A stretch of DNA of 64,000 nt from Nematostella vectensis (taxonomy: Eukaryota > Cnidaria > Anthozoa > Actiniaria > Edwardsiidae): NCBI RefSeq assembly GCF_932526225.1, contig NC_064036.1:9803519-9867518 (forward strand), given 5' to 3'. This document shows, one piece after another, positions 1 to 11,844 of this stretch. The translations under genes and the position numbers were made by a program. How positions within the stretch are numbered: the first letter of the stretch is position 1; each line of letters begins with the position of its first letter. The notes beneath the pieces were generated by a model. It saw only the letters and a list, made by a program, of their open reading frames with translations. It was not told where the DNA came from and did no database searches.

Positions 1-3000
1 CATTCACACCATCACCGTCATCATGTTACATCTATTGTCATCGTTATCACCGTCATCATGTTACGTCTATTGTCATCATTCACACCATCACCGTCATCAT
101 GTTACATCTATTGTCATCGTTATCACCGTCATCATGTTACGTCTATTGTCATCATTCACACCATCACCGTAATCATGTTACATCTATTGCCATCATTCAC
201 ACCATCACCGTCATCATGTTACATCTATTGTCATCATTAACACCATCACCGTCATCATGTTACATCTATTGTCATCATTAACTCCATCACCGTCATCATG
301 TTACATCTATTGTCATCATTAACTCCATCACCGTCATCATGTTACATCTATTGTCATCATTCACACCATCACCGTCATCATGTTACGTCTATTGTCATCA
401 TTCACACCATCACCGTCATCATGTTACATCTATTGTCATAATTCACACCATCACCGTCATCATGTTACATCTATTGTCATCGTTAACACAATCACCGTCA
501 TCATGTTACATCTATTGTCATCATTAACCCCATCACCGTCATCATGTTAAATCTATTGTCATCGTTAACACCATCACCGTCATCATGTTACATCTATTGT
601 CATCATAATCACCGTCACAGTCATCATGTTACATCTATTGTCATCATTAACACTATCACCGTCATCATGTTACATCTATTGTCATCATTAACTCCATCAC
701 CGTAATCATGTTAAATCTATTGTCATAATTCACACCATCACCGTCATCATGTTACATCTATTGTCATCGTTAACACCATCACCGTCATCATGTTACATCT
801 ATTGTCATCATCAACACCATCACTGTCATCATGTTACATTTATTGTCATCATAATCACTGTCATCATGTTACATCTATTGTCATCATTCACACCATCACC
901 GTCATCATGTTACATCTATTGTCAGCATAACCACAATCACTGACATCATGTTACATCTATTGCCATCATTCACACCATCACCGTCATCATGTTACATCTA
1001 TTGTCATCATTAACTCCATCACCGTCATCATGTTACATCTATTGTCATCATTAACACCATTACCGTCATCATGTTACATCTATTGTCATCATTAACTCCA
1101 TCACCGTCATCATGTTACATCTATTGTCATCATTAACTCCATCACCGTCATCATGTTACATCTATTGTCATCATCAACACCATCACTGTCATCATGTTAC
1201 ATTTATTGTCATCATAATCACTGTCATCATGTTACATTTATTGTCATCATAATCACTGTCATCATGTTACATCTATTGTCATCATTCACACCATCACCGT
1301 CATCATGTTACATCTATTGTCATCATTAACACCATCACCGTCATCATGTTACATCTATTGTCATCATTAACTCCATCACCGTAATCATGTTACATCTATT
1401 GTCATCATTAACACCATCACAGTCATCATGTTACATCTATTGTCATCATAATCACTGTCATCATGTTACATCTATTGTCATCATTAACTCCATCACCGTA
1501 ATCATGTTACATCTATTGTCATCATTAACACCATCACCGTCATCATGTTAAATCTATTGTCATCATTAACACCATTACCGTCATCATGTTACATCTATTG
1601 TCATCATAATCACTGTCATCATGTTACATCTATAATCATCATTCACACCATCACCGTCATCATGTTACATCTATTGTCATCATTCACACCATCACCGTCA
1701 TCATGTTAAATCTATTGTCATCATTAACACCATTACCGTCATCATGTTACATCTATTGTCATCATTACCACAATCACCGTCATCATGTTACATCTATTGT
1801 CATCATCAACACCATCACTGTCATCATGTTACATCTATTGTCATCATAACCACAATCACTGACATCATGTTACATCTATTGTCATCATTAACACCATAAC
1901 CGTCATCACGTTACGTCTATTATCATCATTCACACCATCACCGTCATCATGTTACATCTATTGTCATCGTTAACACCATCACCGTCATCATGTTACATCT
2001 ATTGCCATCATTCACACCATCACCGTCATCATGTTACATCTATTGCCATCATTCACACCATCACCGTCATCATGTTACATCTATTGTCATCGTTCACACC
2101 ATCACCGTAATCATGTTACATCTATTGTCATCATTAACTCCATCACCGTAATCATGTTAAATCTATTGTCATAATTCACACCATCACCGTCATCATGTTA
2201 CATCTATTGTCATCGTTAACACCATCACCGTCATCATGTTACATCTATTGTCATCATCAACACCATCACTGTCATCATGTTACATTTATTGTCATCATAA
2301 TCACTGTCATCATGTTACATCTATTGTCATCATTCACACCATCACCGTCATCATGTTACATCTATTGTCAGCATAACCACAATCACTGACATCATGTTAC
2401 ATCTATTGCCATCATTCACACCATCACCGTCATCATGTTACATCTATTGTCATCATTAACTCCATCACCGTCATCATGTTACATCTATTGTCATCATTAA
2501 CACCATCACCGTCATCATGTTACATCTATTGTCATCATTAACTCCATCACCGTCATCATGTTACATCTATTGTCATCATTAACTCCATCACCGTCATCAT
2601 GTTACATCTATTGTCATCATCAACACCATCACTGTCATCATGTTACATTTATTGTCATCATAATCACTGTCATCATGTTACATTTATTGTCATCATAATC
2701 ACTGTCATCATGTTACATCTATTGTCATCATTCACACCATCACCGTCATCATGTTACATCTATTGTCATCATTAACACCATCACCGTCATCATGTTACAT
2801 CTATTGTCATCATTAACTCCATCATCGTAATCATGTTACATCTATTGTCATCATTAACACCATCACAGTCATCATGTTACATCTATTGTCATCATAATCA
2901 CTGTCATCATGTTACATCTATTGTCATCATTAACTCCATCACCGTAATCATGTTACATCTATTGTCATCATTAACACCATCACCGTCATCATGTTAAATC

Positions 3001-5039
3001 TATTGTCATCATTAACACCATTACCGTCATCATGTTACATCTATTGTCATCATAATCACTGTCATCATGTTACATCTATAATCATCATTCACACCATCAC
3101 CGTCATCATGTTACATCTATTGTCATCATTCACACCATCACCGTCATCATGTTAAATCTATTGTCATCATTAACACCATTACCGTCATCATGTTACATCT
3201 ATTGTCATCATTACCACAATCACCGTCATCATGTTACATCTATTGCCATCATCAACACCATCACTGTCATCATGTTACATCTATTGTCATCATAACCACA
3301 ATCACTGACATCATGTTACATCTATTGTCATCATTAACACCATAACCGTCATCACGTTACGTCTATTATCATCATTCACACCATCACCGTCATCATGTTA
3401 CATCTATTGTCATCGTTAACACCATCACCGTCATCATGTTACATCTATTGCCATCATTCACACCATCACCGTCATCATGTTACATCTATTGCCATCATTC
3501 ACACCATCACCGTCATCATGTTACATCTATTGTCATCGTTCACACCATCACCGTAATCATGTTACATCTATTGTCATCATCAACACCATCACTGTCATCA
3601 TGTTACATCTATTGTCATCATAATCACCGTCATCATGTTACATCTATTGTCATCATAATCACCGTCATCATGTTACATCTATTGTCATCGTTATCACCGT
3701 CATCATGTTACGTCTATTGTCATCATTCACACCATCACCGTCATCATGTTACATCTATTGTCATCGTTAACACCATCACCGTCATCATGTTACATCTATT
3801 GTCATCGTTAACACAATCACCGTCATCATGTTACATCTATTGCCATCATTCACACCATCACCGTCATCATGTTACATCTATTGTCATCGTTCACACCATC
3901 ACCGTAATCATGTTACATCTATTGTCATCATCAACACCATCACTGTCATCATGTTACATCTATTGTCATCATAATCACCGTCATCATGTTACATCTATTG
4001 TCATCATAATCACCGTCATCATGTTACATCTATTGTCATCGTTATCACCGTCATCATGTTACGTCTATTGTCATCATTCACACCATCACCGTCATCATGT
4101 TACATCTATTGTCATCGTTAACACCATCACCGTCATCATGTTACATCTATTGCCATCATTCACACCATCACCGTCATCATGTTACATCTATTGTCATCGT
4201 TCACACCATCACCGTAATCATGTTACATCTATTGTCATCATCAACACTATCACTGTCATCATGTTACATCTATTGTCATCATAATCACCGTCATCATGTT
4301 ACATCTATTGTCATCATAATCACCGTCATCATGTTACATCTATTGTCATCATAACCACCATCACCGTCATCATGTTACATCTATTGTTAGCATTCACACC
4401 ATCACCGTCATCATGTTACATCTATTGTCATCATTCACATCATCACCGTCATCATGTTACATCTATTGTCATCAAAACCACCATCACTGCCATCATGTTA
4501 CATCTATTGTTATCATAACCACAATCACTGTCATCATGTTACATCTATTGTTATCATAACCACAATCACCGTCATCATGTTACATCTATTGCCATCATTA
4601 ACACCATCACCGTCATCATGTTACATCTATTGTCATCATCAACACCATCACTGTCATCATGTTACATCTATTGTCATCATAATCACTGTCATCATGTTAC
4701 ATCTATTGTCATCATAATCACCGTCATCATGTTACATCTATTGTCATCATAACCACAATCACCGTCATCATGTTACATCTATTGTTAGCATTCACACCAT
4801 CACCGTCATCATGTTACATCTATTGTCATCATTCACATCATCACCGTCATCATGTTACATCTATTGTCATCAAAACCACCATCACTGCCATCATGTTACA
4901 TCTATTGTTATCATAACCACAATCACTGTCATCATGTTCCATCTATTGTCATCATAACCACAATCACTGTCAATCATGTTACATCTATTGTCATCATTAA
5001 CACCATCACCGTCATCATGTTACATCTATTGTCATCATC
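1..5039. repeat. Minisatellite array 1, mixed 41-bp and 35-bp units
   Basis: About 125 head-to-tail copies of a CATCATGTTACATCTATTGT-type unit. Two unit lengths alternate: a 41-bp form carrying TTAACACC or TTCACACC, and a 35-bp form lacking six bases (for example ATG to ATG 23 to 58 is 35, 58 to 99 is 41). Higher-order duplications are visible. A block of about 1.45 kb near 660-2130 recurs 1446 bp later (about 2105-3577) with very few differences. Blocks near 3541 recur at offsets of 351 and then 310 bp. A block near 4381 recurs 398 bp later. Neither unit length is a multiple of three, so the ORFs seen here are a by-product of stop-poor repeats. The array probably lies in an intron of the minus-strand Kv gene whose exons start at 6.5 kb. 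Confidence 0.97.
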
Positions 5040-6530
5040 ATGTCGACTTTCTTCCACTACCCATGTATGTCCACCTTCTTCCACTATCCATGTATGTCAA
5101 CCTTCTTCCACTATCCATGTATGTCAACCTTCTTCCACTATCAATGTATGTCAACCTTTTTCGACTATCCACGTAAGTCAACCTTCTTCCACTATCCATG
5201 TATGTCGACCTTCTTTCACTATCCATGTATGTCAACCTTCTTACAGTATCCATGTATGTCAACCTTCTTCCACTATCCACGTATGTCAACCTTCTTCCAC
5301 TATCCATGTATGTCAACCTTCTTCCACTATCCATGTATGTCAACCTTCTTCCACTATCCATGTATGTCAACCTTCTCCCACTATCCACGTATGTCAACCT
5401 TCTTCCACTATCCACGTATGTCAACCTTCTTCCACTATCCATGTATGTCAACCTTCTTCCACTATCCATGTATGTCAACCTTCTTCCACTATCCATGTAT
5501 GTCAACCTTCTTCGACTATCAACGTATGTCAATCTTCTTCCACTATCCATGTATGTCAACCTTCTTCCACTATCCATGTAGGTCAACCCTCTTCCACTAT
5601 CCATGTATGTCAACCTTCTTCCACTATCCATGTAGGTCAACCTTTTTCCACTATCAATGTATGTCAACCTTCTTCCACTATCCATGTTTGTCAACCTTCT
5701 TCCACTATCCATGTGTGTCAACCTTCTTCCACTATCCATGTATGTCAACCTTCTTCCACTATCCATGTATGTCAACCTTCTTCTACTATCAATGTATATC
5801 AACCTTCTTCCACTATCCATGTATGTCAACCTTCTTCCACTATCCATGTATGTCAACCTTCTTCCACTATCCATGTATGTCAACCTTCTTCCACTATCCA
5901 TGTATGTCAACCTTCTTCCACTATCCATGTAGGTCAACCCTCTTCCACTATCCATGTATGTCAACCTTCTTCCACTATCCATGTAGGTCAACCTTTTTCC
6001 ACTATCAATGTATGTCAACCTTCTTCCACTATCCATGTTTGTCAACCTTCTTCCACTATCCATGTGTGTCAACCTTCTTCCACTATCCATGTATGTCAAC
6101 CTTCTTCCACTATCCATGTATGTCAACCTTCTTCTACTATCAATGTATATCAACCTTCTTCCACTATCCATTTATGTCAACCTTCTTTCACTATCCATGT
6201 ATGTCAACCTTCTTCGACTATCCACGTATGTCAACCTTCTTCCACTATCCATGTATGTCAACCTTCTTCCACTATCCATGTATGTCAACCTTCTTCCACT
6301 ATCCATGTATGTCAACCTTCTTCTACTATCCATGTATGTCAACCTTCTTCCACTATCCATGTATGTCAACCTTCTCCCACTATCCATGTATGTCAACCTT
6401 CTTCTACTATCAATGTATGTCAACCTTCTTCCACTATCCATGTATGTTAACCTTCTTCCACTATCCATGTATGTCAACCTTCTTCCACTATCCATGTATG
6501 TCAACCTTCTTCCACTATCCATGTATGTCT
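5040..6530. repeat. Minisatellite array 2, 27-bp unit
   Basis: About 55 copies of a 27-bp unit containing CCTTCTTCCACTATCCATG, directly abutting array 1 at about 5039 with no unique spacer. A 351-bp block (13 units) starting at 5581 is repeated exactly at 5932, including its private variants (GTAGGTC, CATGTTTG, CATGTGTG), so the array grows by multi-unit duplication. Because 27 is a multiple of three, several frames on both strands stay open for hundreds of codons; I treat these as non-coding. On the minus strand the array begins about 6 bases inside the intron that follows Kv exon 3. Confidence 0.97.
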
Positions 6531-6536
6531 ACTCAC

Positions 6537-9480
6537 CTGCGCCGTAGGGCTCCCTGGCACGTAGTTCATCTCCACCTCCTCTCGCCGGTGGAGGGGACAC
6601 ACCGCCTGGGTCAGTCTCGTGTGCGGTAATACTCGATTCGTTGCCAAGGCTTGATGTAGATACGTGTGAATTCATTTCAACTCGCTTTATCAGTTTGTTC
6701 TTGAACCGGTTGATTGACGCGATTGACTGCGTTAGTTTCTTGGACATCGCGAGTGCGCCGTATTCTTTGGGTTTCTTCGCGTCAGACTTGCGCGCTGTCT
6801 TCTTGGTGTTAGCACTGAGCTGAAAATAAAAAAGGTAGAAGTACTGCATTTAGAAATTTTATTTGCTGAAACATGTGGGAATTGCAGTGGCTGTGGTCTC
6901 TGAAGTAGCCTGAAGTTTAAAGCGATTCCAGGGGCTAAATGGTTATATCTTGCAATAATTTCTGATCCAAAGCAAATTTATTATCACGTTATTTGACACG
7001 TTTTAGAGAAAAAATTGAATAGCATAACTTTCAAATTCTAACCCAAAAAATACATATACCTTTCAAGGACTCGAAGCTTCTGTATAGGAATTCAAGTGTA
7101 AACTACATATACTTGACTACCAACGAGTGAACAGCCTCAGTAACGGACACATCTCCAAGTCACCCTTTCAAATTATTTAGTTTGGAGGCTTCCTGTTTGT
7201 TTCTATCAGTTCACTTATCCGTATTATTTGTCGCGCCTCTGTTCTTTCGCGTTCTCGTTTGTTTGTGTCCTTCCTGTGGAGACACGGATAAGTGAACTTA
7301 TAGAAACAAACAGGAAGAATGGCTCTGCTAGCAGGGTAACGAGGTTGTCCGTAATACGAAGTAACACTGTACTCGATAAAGTCGGTAATATTATAGGGGT
7401 ATCATGACTGTACTTTGTTTTGTATGCACGCTGGACAACAGCTAAACAGCTCATGTACTGACGTATTAGTTGTCATAGCTACGTGACGTATGTAATAAGT
7501 CAGTTTTTGTTGTGCCGCTATTTTGATCTGTAATGAACTCAGCCTAAGCCTCCTTTATGGTCTCTGATAGTAGACAAACACTACATACTTGATAAAGGCG
7601 CTAATAGTATAGAGGCATCATGACTGTACTTGATAATAAAGGCGGTAATATTAAAGAGGTATAATGACTGTACTTGATAAGTCGATAATACTATAGAGGT
7701 ATCATGACTGTACTTGAGAAAGTCGATGTGACGTACCTTTTCCTCTATGATGGGCACCGGGAGGGCCAGTAGAAGCACTCCGATCAACGCGCACATGCTG
7801 CCAATGATCTTACCCACAAATGTCACTGGTGTGATATCACCATACCTAGGAGATGTCACAAGAGCATAGTAGGGGGTGGGGGTAGGGTAGGATTGTCACT
7901 GGTGTGATATCACCATACCTAGGAGATGTCACAAGACCATAGTAGGGGTTGGGGGTAGGGTAGGAATGTCACTGGTGTGATATCACCATACCTATGAAAT
8001 TTCACAAGAGCATAATAAGAGGTAGGGGGAATAGAATAGTAGAATAGAATAGTAGGGGGTGGGGAAATAGAATAGTGGAATAGAATAGTAGGGGGTGGGG
8101 GAATAGAATAATAGAATAGAATAGTAGGGGGTGGGGGAATAGAATAGGAGAATAGAATAGTAGGGAGTGGGGGAATGGAATAGGTGAATAGAATAGTAGG
8201 GGGTGGGGGAATAGAATAGGAGAATAGAATAGTAGGGTGTGGGGGAATAGAATAGGGGGAATAATGTAGTAGGTAGGAATGTCATCGGTGTTATATTATC
8301 AACTTTATAAGATATCACAAGAGCATAGACCTAGCTATGTCTGTGAACCAGCCCCGCTATATGCTTACCCTAATGTCGTCATGGTTACCAGCGTATACCA
8401 GAAGGCGGCCGGTATGCTAGAGAACTGTGACGAGTTATCGGACAGTTTATGCTCCGCAAAATAGATCATGGTTGAGAACATAATCATTAGAGCTAGAAAC
8501 GAAAAAAGTATCCCTCCCAGTTCGCCGGCTGCATCTTTGATGGACTTTAGAAGATTCATAAACCTGTCCGAATGCCGGGCTAACTTGGTGACGCGAAAGA
8601 TCCGGAAAATCCTCAATGCAGTGATCACAAATTCGAGAGACACATTATTTGATTTGAAGATTTTGTCAAAGATTCCGATATAGTAGGGAAGAATGCCGAT
8701 AAAGTCAACAATGTTTGTACCATTTTTGAGAAAATCTTTTCTACTCGGGCAAGAGTACAATCGAGCCCCGAATTCGAATGTGAAAACCGCTACACAGAAC
8801 GAGTCGATGATAAAGAAGGTATTTTCATAGTATTCCCCGCACGATTTGCTGATAGCGCACTCCAAGGTCTCCACATTTATCATGATGATGTTAACTACTA
8901 TCACGAGAACAAAGAAATAACTAAAAAGTGAGGCGGCAAAGCTGCTATTTGCATCAGTCAAAAATTCGTACAGTTTTTCCTTTCTGCCAAATAGCGCATG
9001 ATCTACCCCTTCTTCATCCTTTTCCTCTGCCATTCTATGCTCGAAGTCAATGTTCTCGCAACAGCAAGAGGATACGAATTCTTTAGGGATACCAAAGAAT
9101 GCGAGTTCATCTGAAATTGCATCTACGCAATCCGGAGACGTCGCTGAAATGTGGAAATCCCCGGTTCGATAAAAATCCAGGATATACTTGAACATGATTG
9201 GGTCACGATCAAAGAAATACTCTTTTCTTTCCTTGTCAAAGAAGTATTTCTTCCTTTCTCCACCCAAAAGAGTATCTGGATATTTCTTCAAGTTATCCTT
9301 AAGGATTTCAAACCGGTACCCTCCAACGTTTAGCTGAATTCTTTTGGTTTTCACTGATAATGCCTTAGATAAGTTTGTCCGCGTGATAGTTTCTCCCACG
9401 CGTGCCATTGCCCTTTTCGCAGAGTTCTTTGACCCGGGCGCAATCTTTTTGTCATTGTGGGAGATAGGAAGATGGTTCAT
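6537..9480 (-). CDS. KCND-like: Shal-type (Kv4-like) voltage-gated potassium channel, 3' end probably off-window
   Basis: Pore-forming subunit of a plasma-membrane voltage-gated K+ channel. Exons read on the minus strand: 9480-8369, 7845-7737 and 6819-6537, with GTAAGC, GTACGT and GTGAGT donors. Exon 1 (residues 1-371) holds a T1 tetramerisation domain (about 47-145), with H110 and the C118-x20-C139-C140 zinc-site pattern, then S1 to S5. S4 (about 288-303) has R290, R293, R296, K299 and R302 every third residue. The selectivity filter TTLGYGD is split by intron 1 in phase 2. Exon 2 carries S6 with the PVP gating motif. Exon 3 is a basic, Ser-rich tail. RHS in the S4-S5 linker and ELG in S5 match Shal best. 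The N-terminus lacks the hydrophobic start usual for Kv4. If exon 3 is read through, a TAG at 6531-6529 gives 503 aa. A strong CAG|GTGAGT at 6537 suggests further exons beyond the window. Confidence 0.92.
6820..7736 (-). other. Kv intron 2, with 41-bp-class tandem repeats
   Basis: Intron between the S6 exon and the tail exon (donor GTACGT, acceptor TTTTCAG). From about 7590 to 7728, and more weakly near 7380-7415, units like TAATACTATAGAGGTATCATGACTGTACTTGATAA-type sequence recur at roughly 35-47 bp. The tandem block starts about eight bases inside the intron from the donor. No exon is visible in the rest of the intron. Confidence 0.75.
7191..7315. repeat. 125-bp foldback with 32-bp inverted arms
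   Basis: Arm 7191-7222 (TCCTGTTTGTTTCTATCAGT...) is the reverse complement of 7284-7315 with one mismatch, separated by about 61 bp. It lies within Kv intron 2. It could be a small MITE or a palindromic scar. No target-site duplication was convincing. Confidence 0.8.
7821..8328 (-). repeat. Duplicated pore-exon acceptor segments and 38-bp repeat in Kv intron 1
   Basis: The segment 7821-7860 contains the first 25 nt of exon 2 plus its CCTAG acceptor. It recurs at 7894-7933 and 7967-8006 (period 73 bp), with a decayed fourth copy at about 8280-8328. Copies two and three retain an AG acceptor in front of GTATGGTGATATC; copy four has lost it. Between copies three and four (about 8030-8265) is a separate repeat of about 38 bp and about six units, built on AGTAGGGGGTGGGGGAATAG. 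All of this sits in intron 1, which splits the selectivity-filter codons. Confidence 0.93.
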
Positions 9481-10179
9481 ATCGTCAACTTTCTAGCACT
9501 CCGCGCTAGGTGCGTTCCCATTGTGAGCCGTGCCAAATGTGACCAACTGAGCACCGTGGCGGGTAAATAAAGTAGAAGTTTTTTTTTTTTTTAATAATGC
9601 TTATCTTTAAACAAAACACGACGCTTTTCCGTACGTGCGGATATTCTTTTAAGCGCAATTTCGTTAGAATTTCCACCTAAACGCCAAAAATCCGCCGACA
9701 GCCTTTGTAACTTGTACAACGAATTGAGTGGAATTATTACTAGAAGCTTGTACAAAAATTAGTGGAATATTTTAAAAAAGGAAAAACACTTGAACAAAAG
9801 CAGACCAAGTTCTCATTGCATTTTAACGCCTTCCAAACCGCGATTCGTGTTCAAGTATGTATAATTGATTCAAAGATAACAATTTTCATAATAGCTCTTT
9901 GCTATAATAATAACATATTAAAAATAATATTTGTATGGCCAAAAATGGACAACTTTATTATTTTTAAAGATGCATTTGTGGGATGTATAATCAATTAAAA
10001 ACGAGGAAAGAACATAACAGCGACGTTTCTAAAACCGCCCAAGAATTTCTTTGGAAAACAAAACTTTGGCATATCTGGTTTTACACTTTTTCGTCCCTCA
10101 GCAATACACAATTATTGTGGAGTAAAATTCCAAACCTTGACTGCTTTTTCTTTAACATTGGTATAACCTCCATTATAAC

Positions 10180-10515
10180 AAGCGTCCCATTAGACATATT
10201 TATTGTGTTTACCAGCTGGGACGTCCGTATCACGAAAAAACGTGACCGAGGTCTTGAAAATTCCGACTGAGGCCGGAGATCAAGGAAGATATTTCTATTT
10301 TTTTTTATTCGCGATGAAGAATTTAAAATCTCGAGACCGAGATATGCTTTTAAGGGAGAATAGGAACTTATGAACAGAAAAATAACATGAATTTGAATGT
10401 TGCTAATTCAGTGTAGATGAGTAACTCAACCCACATGTGTGGGGCTGGAGAAAAGGCTTGGTTTAGTGGTCCAGCATTTGTAAACGCGAATTAAAAATAA
10501 AGTTTCCCTTTAAAA
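10180..10515 (+). repeat. Interspersed repeat copy A, inverted partner at 13.7 kb
   Basis: Shares several blocks with the reverse complement of about 13690-13902: TTTACCAGCTGGGAC, GACGTCCGTATCAC, GTGTGGGG-TGGAGAAAA and TTTAGTGGTCCAGCATTTGT, in the same order. The two copies face each other across the zinc-finger gene. The element class is not recognised. Confidence 0.75.
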
Positions 10516-10756
10516 ACCTTGTCAATTCTAAATGAGGTGTAATATGAAATAATTGAGAAATCACAAATAATACGATTTAGAGAATTCCGAGAACTCTCGC
10601 CAACGATCCCCAAAAGTGATTAAACTTCCTCTCACTTCTGTCAATTAGTGGAAGAAAATGATAGGTGAAGAATGTTCCATCCGAGAAATTTCGAGACGGC
10701 TGTTGAAAATCCGAGAAAACGAGATCTTGAGAACGAGGAGTCGAATCTTTAAGGCT

Positions 10757-10880
10757 AAGTTCAAATGTTGCATTATCCATGAGTCGTTTTTAATGCAAAT
10801 GCATGAAATGAAGATAAAACATTCGACCTTGTTGTTTGCATTGAATACGGTTCATAGATAATACAACATTTGAACCTAAA
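10757..10880. repeat. Short inverted-repeat element (MITE-like)
   Basis: The ends AAGTTCAAATGTTGCATTATC and GATAATACAACATTTGAACCT are near-perfect inverted repeats about 120 bp apart. The interior TGCAAATGCATGAAATGAAG resembles 11236-11260 (TGTAAATGCATGCAAGTGAAG), suggesting a second, more decayed copy nearby. Confidence 0.7.
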
Positions 10881-11844
10881 ATCCGACAACTCAAGATGCC
10901 CTATAACTTGGCAAGAAAATCGACATTTCTATGGAAAATTCGCAGCCCCTAAAATGTTGCAACATTGCCTTTAAATTTGTGGGACCTTTATGAAAGTAAG
11001 CATAGTGATAGAACATCTCGCACTGAGCAATTCTGGCTATGGATTCCAACGCCCTCTCTGTACTTACAGTTTTAGGGATGGAACAAATTATTCCATGAAA
11101 TCAGCGTTTGACAGCCTCGTGGCAGTAAAATGTGATTGACATGAGCTGTGTTAGCCAACCAGCGAGGCAAAAAAATGCTGATTGACAACAAGTTAAACGA
11201 CGTTCTTTTCAGGTGCTGTTCCACCTGAATGTAAATGCATGCAAGTGAAGATAAATACTCGACTTTGTTCGTTTGCATGCATTTGCATTTGAAACGGTAA
11301 AACTAGGTCTAAAGCCCCGTTCAAACAAGGCGTTGAAAAAGGCAAACAAATTATAACGAACAGCTAGCATTCCAAGAATATAGTAGAAATTGACATTTCA
11401 AATTCAGAGAAAGATTCTTATAAAGTTCTAGAAAAAATGAAATCAATCGAACCCCGAAGAAAGCCCATGCATTCTAGTTGATCATTCGGCCAAATTAAGT
11501 TAACTGTCTTTTTTGTATATAATGATCAACTCGTTTTTTTTTTACTTGGTCTTTTCGTTGCACGTATTTTTTGCTTTATTTTTAAAAATAGGTCTAAAAA
11601 AGTAGATGAATCTTTACAGGCGGAGTGAACAATGCAACAACTCACCATCTGATTAATATGGACATAATTGGCTTTGTGCACATTGGAGCACGACGGACCT
11701 CTGGTTTTAAAGTTCGTGTCAATCCAAACAACGATTCTAGCGTGTTAATTAGCTAACTTTCTAATGGTGGCCACAGTAGCGCGTGTCCCACCTTAAGCCC
11801 GTGCAAACAATGCCAGCATTGGAAATATCCGTTTGGATAAGGCT

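Larger units (their letters stand above)
9481..11844. other. Intergenic region between the Kv 5' end and the zinc-finger 3' end
   Basis: No gene recognised. It holds the presumed Kv promoter and 5' UTR (not identifiable), a T-run near 9580, an interspersed repeat (about 10180-10515), and a small inverted-repeat element (about 10757-10880) with a diverged relative at about 11213-11300. A TTTATT at about 11575-11580, which is AATAAA on the minus strand, could serve as poly(A) signal for the zinc-finger gene about 265 nt past its stop. Confidence 0.6.

Noticed and set aside
1-5039. CRISPR-like interpretation of array 1
   Set aside because: Units are contiguous with variable positions scattered, no unique spacers, and the context is an animal genome.
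3436-6629. Long ORFs through both minisatellites (up to 532 aa plus strand, 377 aa minus strand)
   Set aside because: They exist only because the repeat unit lacks stops; multiple frames and both strands are open at once, and the region probably lies in an intron.
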